Source of the DNA: Chitinivibrionales bacterium
GTDB taxonomy: Bacteria > Fibrobacterota > Chitinivibrionia > Chitinivibrionales > WJKA01
Direction: 5' to 3'
DNA length: 9,006 nt
Assembly: GCA_014729375.1 (NCBI GenBank)
Contig: WJKA01000143.1
Coordinates: forward strand, 1 to 9,006
Shown here: positions 1-6,247 of the stretch, one piece after another
Numbering within the stretch: the stretch's first letter is position 1
How the letters are laid out: every line of letters starts with the position of its first letter
Notes under the pieces: generated by a model
What the model was told of the DNA's origin: nothing
Database searches by the model: none
Seen by the model: the letters and a program-made list of their open reading frames with translations, nothing else
Position numbers and translations under genes: made by a program

Positions 1-1
1 G

Positions 2-565
2 CTATATTTTTCTCAGCACGAACCAGTCGATTGACTTATCTGTCACCAGCCTGCTTTTCTTTCGCTCTGATTTTACAAGCGACAGTCCGTAATTCTGAAA
101 ATGCTGCGGGATACCGAATGAGGCCACGAGATATCCACCCGGCTTGAGTGCATCGCTTGCGCTCTGCGCGGCCGGAGCGTGGTTCCGCATGTGATTAAAT
201 ACGCTGAATGCGATGATATAATCGAATGCCTCGCGTTCATTCGGCGGGTCGGTTTCGAGATTACAACACCGAACGACCGGTTTTTTGTTTTCGAGCCGGT
301 GAAGCGGGATTTCGTACTGCCTGAATGCATTGATACTCGGCCCGTGGCCATCGATGCCCCGGTAATGCCCGGCATCGAGATAATCGATCAAATGAATGCC
401 CGCCCGGCCCGCGCCGCAGCCGAAATCGAGCAGCGTATGCGACGGCTTCAACCCGCACCCGACAAGATATTCGTACTGGTCAAGTCCAAGCGCCCACTTG
501 CTCCCGTAAATGCGGTGGTGTTCCTCTTCAAGAACATCGACCGTGTGTCCGCGTTTCCATGTCAT
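2..565 (-). CDS. Class I SAM-dependent methyltransferase, small
   Basis: The 187-residue product is a Rossmann-fold methyltransferase that uses S-adenosylmethionine. Motif I is LLDFGCGAG (residues 45-53), followed by an acidic residue in GID (70-72) that would bind the SAM ribose. The motif IV region is DYIIAFSVFNHM (115-126), and the late strand is LKPGGYLVASF (140-150). The fold is complete, with a TAG stop at 2-4. The ATG at 563-565 is the first start after an in-frame TGA; only a weak G-rich stretch precedes it. It lies on the same strand as, and 181 bp downstream of, a sulfotransferase gene, and is probably the last visible member of the glycan-tailoring cluster. The substrate cannot be read from the sequence; a sugar, lipid or small-molecule acceptor is possible, and a role in O-methylation of a glycan is inference from context only. 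Confidence 0.85.
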   Translation of the reverse strand: MTWKRGHTVDVLEEEHHRIYGSKWALGLDQYEYLVGCGLKPSHTLLDFGCGAGRAGIHLIDYLDAGHYRGIDGHGPSINAFRQYEIPLHRLENKKPVVRCCNLETDPPNEREAFDYIIAFSVFNHMRNHAPAAQSASDALKPGGYLVASFGIPQHFQNYGLSLVKSERKKSRLVTDKSIDWFVLRKI

Positions 566-746
566 GCCCCAGAACCCCCGGAGAATTCACCCCTGCGTCC
601 CGGAGAACATGGAGATTTGAAAATGAAGGAGCCGGGACCGTGATGGTCTTTCAGAACAACGGAAATTACGCAGTACATCTTTTTCACCTTTTTATATCTT
701 TCTCTCTGCGTTCTCTGTACAACTGGAGTGGATTTCTTACTATAGA
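566..746. other. Spacer between sulfotransferase and methyltransferase genes
   Basis: This 181-bp spacer has no convincing gene. Positions 681-720 are pyrimidine-rich on the plus strand and end in CTCTGCGTTCTCTGTAC. To my memory, this resembles short CTCTGCGT-type intergenic repeats common in environmental bacterial genomes. A 6-bp inverted repeat joins ACGCAG (668-673) and CTGCGT (706-711). I see no clear terminator or promoter. Confidence 0.4.
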
Positions 747-1385
747 CTAAAAGCTATAGTTAAAATATTCCAGCTCGAAATCAAAATGCTTCTGCACCAG
801 ATAGATGCTCCTGCTGTCGAACCAGTCGTGATAATCGATATTGCCGTTATTCGATTTGTTGACATGAACAAGCTCTGCATTGTCAAGTCCCAGGCGGTCC
901 GTTATTTTAAAAAAATCTTCATCAAGTGTTTCGAATTTGCCGATAAAGTCAACCCTGGGCTTGTAATTCCGGTCAAAAAGCAGGAGCCGACTTCTGTCTT
1001 TGATATATCGTCCCCGGGGAAAGCCCGGTTCACCGGTAAAGTACACATTGCCGACCCAGCGATTGAAATATTCCATTGAGGGCGGGCCGGGGATCCGGTT
1101 CATTTTAATCTGATACAAAAAACGGGACAGTGTCAGCGCATATGGGTTCCGGGTAAATCCGAACGTGAAATATTGCCTGCTGTCGACTGGAAAATTACTC
1201 TCGATGTCTTCAATCGAGGCAAACTCTTCAACAATACATCGCTTTCCGGTGCGAATATCGGTCCATTCGCGGGTGACAATGTCGCTCCCGTCACAATAGG
1301 GCAACAGCGTTTTCTGGACGCTCGTACCCGCGGTTTTGCGCGTTTTGATAAATATGAATTTCCGTGAAAAAGAAACTATCGCCAT
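747..1385 (-). CDS. Sulfotransferase family protein (PAPS-dependent, carbohydrate type)
   Basis: The 212-residue protein has the layout of the heparan-sulfate-type and chondroitin-type sulfotransferase families, which move sulfate from PAPS to a sugar hydroxyl. The 5'-phosphosulfate loop is KTRKTAGTSV (residues 14-23), directly after the first strand. The 3'-phosphate-binding segment is FTRNPYALTLSRF (77-89), with Arg79 and Ser87 in the usual places. Further family landmarks are FIGKFETLDEDF (147-158), HVNKS (174-178) and a C-terminal FDFELEYFNYS that matches the usual 'D-elF-gY' ending. There is no signal peptide or membrane segment, so it is probably cytoplasmic. Its ATG lies inside the end of the upstream DUF616 gene (10-bp overlap), which implies translational coupling and a shared pathway. 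The sulfated target is likely a glycan or glycolipid, by context. No PAPS-synthesis genes are in the window. Confidence 0.85.
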   Translation of the reverse strand: MAIVSFSRKFIFIKTRKTAGTSVQKTLLPYCDGSDIVTREWTDIRTGKRCIVEEFASIEDIESNFPVDSRQYFTFGFTRNPYALTLSRFLYQIKMNRIPGPPSMEYFNRWVGNVYFTGEPGFPRGRYIKDRSRLLLFDRNYKPRVDFIGKFETLDEDFFKITDRLGLDNAELVHVNKSNNGNIDYHDWFDSRSIYLVQKHFDFELEYFNYSF

Positions 1386-2191
1386 CGCAGGATTTTCTTG
1401 TGACGGGTTATCATGAATTTACCGCTTTTAAAATACAGCTCCCTGAAATCAAACTCTTTGACAGTAAGCTCGATACCTTCCTTCTTTGCTTTCCAGATCG
1501 CATAATTCATGCTGAGCTGGTCCCGGCGGGAGCCGCGCCGGTATTCCCGCCCCCAGATTTCGCACATCCTCCGCAATCCCGCACTCCTGTTGTTTTTCAC
1601 CATCATGCGCGTGCCGTACAATCCCTGATTGCGGGGAAATCCCTGCAATGCATACCGTTGCATGTGTGTAACCACGTTCTCTTTTGTGTCAAGCTGTGCC
1701 TGCAAAACGACCGCAGCTTCATCGTATATGCAGGTCCTGTCCGGATGCCGTGCTATCATCAGGTCCGGATCGCTTTCCCGGTTTTCTTCGATAAAGTCGT
1801 TAAGATCGGTATTCAGCACCATTGAACCGTCAAGCGTAATACAGATGTCATATTCAGGTGGAATGTATTTGAAGTGCTCGATTTTCAGAAGCGAGGCTTT
1901 ACGCTTTGGGCAGGCGATATGCCGAAGCTTATTCGCTACATTGACCGGTTTCCAGATATCGCTTCCGATACCCCGGTCGCTGATGCAGTAATAGTCCCAC
2001 CCGGGCGTGACAACCAGCGGATCTTTCAAGCTGTCGTAATCGCCAAAAATGAACGTAAAGATGATATTTTTGTTTTTTCCCGGGACAATATGGTCGGGCG
2101 CGTTCCAAAATGTTCGTGCAGTGCCGGGCCTCACAGGGGCGCCACCGGCTGCAGTGCATGAAGGAGCGGTTTGTGCAGCAGATAAGGGCAT
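1376..2191 (-). CDS. DUF616 / TOD1-MUCI70 glycosyltransferase-like protein
   Basis: The protein has 271 residues from the ATG at 2191. Residues 42-260 carry the features I know from the DUF616 (TOD1/MUCI70) glycosyltransferase-like family. These are FTFIFGDYDSLKDP (45-58), a basic CPKRKAS stretch (94-100) before the conserved H-F-x-Y, an acidic CITLDGSMVLNTDL segment (117-130) that would serve as the DxD-like site, a HPDRTCIYDEA element (149-159) and RDQLSMNYA (223-231). Family members transfer or modify sugars, but few are biochemically defined. The first 35 residues are Ala/Pro-rich and unlike the rest; an in-frame GTG at residue 20 could be the true start, since neither start has a strong ribosome binding site. 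The gene overlaps the sulfotransferase start by 10 bp. The pair probably adds and then decorates one sugar; that is inference. Confidence 0.8.
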   Translation of the reverse strand: MPLSAAQTAPSCTAAGGAPVRPGTARTFWNAPDHIVPGKNKNIIFTFIFGDYDSLKDPLVVTPGWDYYCISDRGIGSDIWKPVNVANKLRHIACPKRKASLLKIEHFKYIPPEYDICITLDGSMVLNTDLNDFIEENRESDPDLMIARHPDRTCIYDEAAVVLQAQLDTKENVVTHMQRYALQGFPRNQGLYGTRMMVKNNRSAGLRRMCEIWGREYRRGSRRDQLSMNYAIWKAKKEGIELTVKEFDFRELYFKSGKFMITRHKKILRWR

Positions 2192-2395
2192 GGTTCAGCG
2201 TACTACTCTATAGGTCATTTATTATACATGCAGACATATTTAATTGCCCATGTTTTCATTATCAGTTGTGTTTGCAGGGGCGTCCAATTGAAGCCTGTAC
2301 AACCACAACAATTCATGGTTTACGCAATTATTTATGATATATTATTGTATCGGATTATGCTGAAAATTTCTTTAGATCCGGGGATTATTGCAGTG
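2192..2395. other. AT-rich spacer after the GT2 fusion gene
   Basis: No gene is supportable in this 204-bp spacer. It was checked in all frames for a displaced glycosylphosphotransferase catalytic domain, which would be expected directly after the fusion protein; no related residues were seen. It holds the candidate promoter described separately, plus a weak 5-bp stem pairing AACCA with TGGTT on the minus strand. No convincing terminator for the upstream gene was found. Confidence 0.5.
2221..2250 (-). promoter_or_regulatory. Candidate sigma70-type promoter for the DUF616-sulfotransferase pair
   Basis: Reading the minus strand, a perfect TATAAT (plus positions 2221-2226) lies 18 bp after TGGGCA (2245-2250), which matches four of six bases of the -35 consensus. 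Transcription would start around position 2214, about 20 bases before the ATG at 2191. It sits in an AT-rich 204-bp gap (2192-2395) that separates this pair from the upstream glycosyltransferase. A perfect -10 box in AT-rich DNA can occur by chance, so confidence is modest. Confidence 0.35.
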
Positions 2396-4027
2396 CTATA
2401 CTTTAAAATCGTGAAGTGGAATTGTTTCGGGAAGGCGTTCGGGTTTCTTCTCCAGTATTTCATTGGGGACCCACCGGATAGTAAGGCTTTTGACATGCGC
2501 GGAGGAGAGGGCCTGGATAATATGCGAATACCAGGGGACCATCGTTGCAATCAGCAGCAGGTCGATTTTTTCACGGGCCAGGATTGATGAAATCGAATCA
2601 AGGCTTCCGACAACGGGGTATCCGCTGAATTGTCCGGGCTGCGTTGACGGGTCGGGCCAGATAATGCCGTGAATCTGCGAAGTCCTGTCTTTTTCAATAT
2701 TTTCTATCAGTGTGGACGCCACCACACCGTCACCAATGATCAGCACCTTGCCCGATGTAAAAATAGTCTTTTTCAGTTGGCTGCCGATTCGCGGAAGAAG
2801 CTCCCGCCAGGCAACGAGAAGCACTGAGATAATTATTGCTGACAAGGCCATAACCAGACGGGAATATGCCATGGTCTTAACTAAATAGGCGCAGGCCATA
2901 AAGAGTACCGATGCAATCAAACCGGAAAGGAATGCATTCGAGGCCGAATACCGCTCTTTTGTGTACACCCCCCGGTATGCAAGCACCCACAGGTAGCATA
3001 TAGAAATAAGCGAGTGCATGATACCGATAAAAACCATATCACCCGTAAGGTAGGGATTTTTCATAGTGGTCATTTTGTAACGAATAACCAGTCCCGCCCA
3101 GAGGGTCGCATTGATTATCACCAGATCAATGATGCATGCAGTGAACGTTTTCAGCAAGTTGGCGCCCATATTGATTCCAGCTAAAAGCGCTGTACCCAGA
3201 AAAAGGAGCCATTGAGGAAAAAATGCCGCGTGCGTGTGGCGGTATTTTCTGGAAAAAAGGATCATAGCCTGATAAAAAGCCCATCGAGCGCCGAACGAGC
3301 GGATGGATGAGCTTTTTCCTTTAAAATGCACGATTTGCGTTGACGGACAGTACCAGACCTTGAACCCTTTTTTCCTTCCTTGAGCGCACAGATCGAGGTC
3401 TTCGCCATACATGAAAAAACGCTCATCAAATCCGCCGATATCTTTGTATAATTTCCGGGGCATAAACATAAATGACCCGGATACAGCATCGACCTCAGCC
3501 GGTTCATCAGGATCCATATAGGTAAGGTTGTACTGTCCGAAAATCCTGCTTCCGGGAAAGAGCCTGCTTAAGCCCAGAAACCGGTATAATGCAATCATTG
3601 GAGTGGGAAAGCTTCGACGACAGCTTATCTGAAGTGTCCCGTCGGGATTAAGCGTTTTCGGACCGACAATACCCGCCCCGGGCCTGCTTCTCAGAAAATC
3701 AACGCATGCTGAAAGCGTGTTTTTCGAAATGACCGTATCGGGGTTGAGTAAAAGAAGGTATTCGCCCTGTGCATTCCGTGCGCCGACATTGCACGCGCGC
3801 CCGAACCCGACATTACTTTTCAACGATATCCATTTTACATCGGGAAAATCCCTGGTAATAAGCTCTTCAGAATTGTCATTCGATGCATTATCGACAACGA
3901 TTATTTCGACCCGCTCATAGAGGTCGGCGTGTTTTACCGAACAAAGCGTCTGATAGAGATAGGTCGGGACCTTATAGTTGACAATGACAATTGAAACAAG
4001 GGCCGGATCATTATTGTGTAAATCCAA
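2396..4027 (-). CDS. GT2 glycosyltransferase fused to a glycosylphosphotransferase N-terminal half (catalytic domain absent)
   Basis: The 543-residue protein has two parts. Residues 10-260 are a GT-A family 2 glycosyltransferase of the rhamnosyltransferase type: VVDNAS (44-49), NVGFGRACNVG (72-82), LLNPDT (93-98, the DxD equivalent), SGSFMFMPR (183-191) and GEDLDL (208-213). About five membrane helices follow (roughly 268-288, 293-314, 330-352, 364-384, 389-408). A Rossmann-like domain comes next (425-523), starting VLIIGDGVVAS and containing PVVGSLDSI (471-479). This second part matches the front half of WbaP/EpsL-like polyprenyl glycosylphosphotransferases (CoA_binding_3 type). The protein stops at residue 543, just where their catalytic domain should begin. 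The start is TTG at 4025-4027, immediately after the previous gene's TAA, with AGGA at 4036-4039 eight bases upstream. It probably transfers a sugar at the inner membrane face. Confidence 0.85.
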   Translation of the reverse strand: MDLHNNDPALVSIVIVNYKVPTYLYQTLCSVKHADLYERVEIIVVDNASNDNSEELITRDFPDVKWISLKSNVGFGRACNVGARNAQGEYLLLLNPDTVISKNTLSACVDFLRSRPGAGIVGPKTLNPDGTLQISCRRSFPTPMIALYRFLGLSRLFPGSRIFGQYNLTYMDPDEPAEVDAVSGSFMFMPRKLYKDIGGFDERFFMYGEDLDLCAQGRKKGFKVWYCPSTQIVHFKGKSSSIRSFGARWAFYQAMILFSRKYRHTHAAFFPQWLLFLGTALLAGINMGANLLKTFTACIIDLVIINATLWAGLVIRYKMTTMKNPYLTGDMVFIGIMHSLISICYLWVLAYRGVYTKERYSASNAFLSGLIASVLFMACAYLVKTMAYSRLVMALSAIIISVLLVAWRELLPRIGSQLKKTIFTSGKVLIIGDGVVASTLIENIEKDRTSQIHGIIWPDPSTQPGQFSGYPVVGSLDSISSILAREKIDLLLIATMVPWYSHIIQALSSAHVKSLTIRWVPNEILEKKPERLPETIPLHDFKV

Positions 4028-4756
4028 TTATCCATTCCTGTGGATAAGCGACCGGAGCCTGAGTTTCCAGAGCAGAATCATTGCTTCACGGATAATTCTG
4101 GTTGACATTTTTGATTCCCCGCGCTTCCGGTCGGTAAAAATAATCGGGATTTCGGCTATCCTGAATCCTTTTTTCCAGGCAAGGTAATTGACCTCAATCT
4201 GAAATGAGTATCCTGATGAACCGATTTTATTGAGATTCAGTGATTGAAGCACTTTTTTCCTGAAACACTTGAATCCGCCGGTACTGTCGGTAAAAGGAAG
4301 TCCTGCAATAATTCGGGTAAAAATCATATTTGCGCAATAGCTGAGCATCAGGCGGCTCATGGGCCAGTTGATTACATTGACACCGTTTTTGTAGCGTGAG
4401 CCCAAAACGAGGTCATTCTCCCTGATCGCTGCCAAAAAATCAGGCAGATATGCAGGATCATGCGAAAAATCGGCATCCATCTCGAAAATATACTCATAGC
4501 CCCGCTCAAGCGCCCATCTGAATCCGCTGATATATGCCTTTCCCAGCCCCTGCTTCTTTCCACGGCTCAATAAATGGACACCGCTGTATTTTTCACTCAA
4601 TGCTTTAACGCAATTGGCCGTGCCGTCCGGGGAAGAATCATCTACAACAAGGACCTCAACATTGGGTACAACCTTGTATATTTCAGGAACCAACAGCCCG
4701 ATATTATCGCTCTCATTATAAGTAGGAATGACAATAAGCGCTTTTTCGTCAGTCAT
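4028..4756 (-). CDS. Dolichol-phosphate mannosyltransferase-like GT2 (polyprenyl-phosphate sugar synthase)
   Basis: The 242-residue protein resembles Dpm1-type synthases, which transfer a sugar from an NDP-sugar to a polyprenyl phosphate to make a lipid-linked donor. Visible landmarks are PTYNE (residues 11-15), VDDSSPDGT (38-46), the metal-binding EMDADFSHDP (92-101), LGSRY (118-122), TDSTGGFKCFR (157-167) and FTDRKRGESKMS (207-218). It has no C-terminal membrane domain, as in short Dpm1 enzymes. I chose the ATG at 4754-4756 because AAGGG (4763-4767) lies six bases before it; the frame extends to a TTG at 4778-4780, but without a comparable site. It ends in a TAA directly abutting the TTG start of the GT2 fusion in the same frame, so the two are co-transcribed and probably coupled. 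Its donor would feed later sugar transfers; the sugar (mannose, glucose or other) is not determined. Confidence 0.88.
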   Translation of the reverse strand: MTDEKALIVIPTYNESDNIGLLVPEIYKVVPNVEVLVVDDSSPDGTANCVKALSEKYSGVHLLSRGKKQGLGKAYISGFRWALERGYEYIFEMDADFSHDPAYLPDFLAAIRENDLVLGSRYKNGVNVINWPMSRLMLSYCANMIFTRIIAGLPFTDSTGGFKCFRKKVLQSLNLNKIGSSGYSFQIEVNYLAWKKGFRIAEIPIIFTDRKRGESKMSTRIIREAMILLWKLRLRSLIHRNG

Positions 4757-4911
4757 TATTTGCCCTTTTATATTTCGCAATCAGTGGACGGCTTCACGTT
4801 GTATGAAACTACGAGGAGACATTAATTTTTAGTAACCACCGCTATCAAAATAGTAAAAAATATGTTCTGTCCAAAAGAAAGTAGTATAACTTTCCTGTAT
4901 TATTCATACAA

Positions 4912-4923
4912 ACCCCGCGGGGT
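4912..4923. repeat. Perfect 12-bp GC-rich palindrome
   Basis: ACCCCGCGGGGT reads identically on both strands and stands out in an otherwise AT-rich intergenic stretch. It sits near the middle of a divergent promoter region. It could be an operator for a dimeric regulator. It lacks a T-run on either side, so it is not a usual terminator. Confidence 0.5.
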
Positions 4924-5009
4924 ACATGAGAATATCGTATGATGAAATAATCTATATTTTTGTACCAGCTCACGGCTCTTTGCCGGTGGTGAAAGAAACA
5001 CCGTTCATT

Positions 5010-5069
5010 TTTCGATACAACCCGGCGTTCAGCGGGACCACTCAGAGCGAACAGTGTGTTGTATCGAAA
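5010..5069 (+). repeat. 12-bp inverted repeat upstream of mscS, possible structured leader
   Basis: TTTCGATACAAC (5010-5021) and GTTGTATCGAAA (5058-5069) are perfect reverse complements with a 36-bp interior. The interior can form two short hairpins: CCG 5022-5024 with CGG 5033-5035, and CACT 5039-5042 with AGTG 5053-5056. As RNA this would give a three-way junction about 75 bases before the channel gene's GTG. It could equally be a widely spaced operator or a cruciform. I do not recognise a known riboswitch class. Confidence 0.5.
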
Positions 5070-5143
5070 GTATGGACAGAGAGGGGTGAGTTGATACAAG
5101 TATGTAGTGTTTCTGCTTGATTTTTTTGCATGGAGCAGCTAGT

Positions 5144-6244
5144 GTGACCAGATATTTTATCACTCTGAGGCAGCGATTTGTCGAATTTTCCCGGCTTCTG
5201 ACTGATTTCGTTGAAAACCAGCAATGGATTCCGATTTTTGCCATAATTTTAATCACGCTGATTTTCGAGCGGCTTTTCATATTCATGTTCAGCAGGTTCA
5301 CGAGATTTACGCGCAAAACAAAAACAGACCTTGATGATTTAATCATTCAAAAATCATCCCGTCCGGTGGCAAATTTTGTTCTTTTGTTCGGCGCGTTTCT
5401 GGTAGCCAATATCCTGAAACTTCCCCGGGAACCCTTTGAGCTGCAGGAAATCATTCTTATTGCAATTCGCGTGGCGGTTGTTCTCAACGCGCTCTGGCTC
5501 TGCCTGCGGATCGTCGATATTGTTGGCGTCTATATTTTGTTCCGTCTTGCAAAAACCAGCAGTCACCTCGATGAGCACCTTGTTCCTATATTTCAAAAGG
5601 CAATCAAGGTATTTATCATTATTCTGGGTTCTGTCTATATTATTCAGTCGCTTGGCTATTCGGTATCAGGTCTGATCGCTGGTCTGGGTATCGGCGGTCT
5701 TGCAGTTGCCATGGCAGCAAAAGATACGCTGGCCAATTTTTTCGGCTCCATAATGATTCTTGCCGACCGTCCGTTTAAAAAAGACGACTGGATTAAAGTC
5801 GGCGATAATGAAGGGGTTGTCGAGGAGATCGGTTTTCGTTCCACGCGTATCCGCACGTTTCCCAAAACACTGATCAGCGTGCCCAACTCCATTATCGCCA
5901 ATGAGCCGATCGATAATCATTCGCGCATGCCCAAGCGACGGGTAAAAATGACGGTAGGCGTTACCTATGATACGACTGCCGAGCAGATGGAAACTGCGGT
6001 GAAAGGAATTGAACAGCTTCTGAAGGCCCACGTTGGTGTTAATCAGGAGTTTATGATGGTCAAGTTTACCGATTTCGGCGCATCTTCGCTGGATATCCTG
6101 GTCTACTATTTCACCGGAACAACCGACTGGCAGGAACACCTTGCGGTCCGTCAGGAAATCAATCTTTCGATAATGCGATACCTCGAGGGCATGGGCCTGT
6201 CGATAGCATTCCCCACGCAAACTGTGCACGTAAAGCAGGAATAA
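5144..6244 (+). CDS. MscS-family small-conductance mechanosensitive ion channel
   Basis: This 366-residue inner-membrane channel would open under membrane tension and release solutes after osmotic downshock. Hydrophobic segments lie at about residues 28-48, 75-93, 102-133 and 150-168. The Gly/Ala-rich pore helix is at about 172-200 and contains GLGIGGLAVAMAAKDTLANF (180-199). The family hallmark GSIMILADRPFKKDDWI (201-217) follows, then a beta-domain (217-265, including IGFRSTRIRTF and VPNS) and an alpha/beta cytoplasmic domain to the C-terminus. It has more transmembrane helices than E. coli MscS and so resembles the larger YnaI/YbdG-like members. The GTG at 5144-5146 is preferred because GGAG (5132-5135) lies eight bases upstream; TTG codons at 5117 and 5126 are in frame but lack such a site. 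The radical SAM gene follows after 3 bp. Confidence 0.92.
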   Translation: MTRYFITLRQRFVEFSRLLTDFVENQQWIPIFAIILITLIFERLFIFMFSRFTRFTRKTKTDLDDLIIQKSSRPVANFVLLFGAFLVANILKLPREPFELQEIILIAIRVAVVLNALWLCLRIVDIVGVYILFRLAKTSSHLDEHLVPIFQKAIKVFIIILGSVYIIQSLGYSVSGLIAGLGIGGLAVAMAAKDTLANFFGSIMILADRPFKKDDWIKVGDNEGVVEEIGFRSTRIRTFPKTLISVPNSIIANEPIDNHSRMPKRRVKMTVGVTYDTTAEQMETAVKGIEQLLKAHVGVNQEFMMVKFTDFGASSLDILVYYFTGTTDWQEHLAVRQEINLSIMRYLEGMGLSIAFPTQTVHVKQE

Positions 6245-6247
6245 GGC

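Larger units (their letters stand above)
4757..5143. other. Divergent intergenic region between the glycan cluster and the mscS gene
   Basis: No protein gene is supported in this 387-bp stretch; the short open frames lack ribosome binding sites and recognisable motifs. It must contain promoters for both directions. A TGGACA on the minus strand near 4867-4872 is a possible -35 for the glycan operon, but its -10 partner is weak. A TATAAC near 4885-4890 could be a plus-strand -10, without a good -35. The clear structures are a GC-rich palindrome at 4912-4923 and a 12-bp inverted repeat spanning 5010-5069, both listed separately. Confidence 0.5.

Noticed and set aside
179..643. Plus-strand open frame of 154 codons opposite the methyltransferase
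   Set aside because: The minus-strand product has clear methyltransferase motifs; the plus-strand translation shows none and has no ribosome binding site.
739..760. Perfect 7-bp inverted repeat (ACTATAG / CTATAGT) at the end of the sulfotransferase gene, considered as a terminator
   Set aside because: The stem is AT-rich, overlaps the last codons and the stop, and is not followed by a T-run in the direction of transcription.
2192..2395. A frameshifted glycosylphosphotransferase catalytic domain after the GT2 fusion
   Set aside because: No frame in this stretch encodes the expected catalytic-domain residues, and the gap is far too short for the domain.
4845..5120. Short open frames on both strands in the divergent intergenic region
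   Set aside because: No supporting ribosome sites or protein-like motifs, and they run through the palindrome and inverted repeat.
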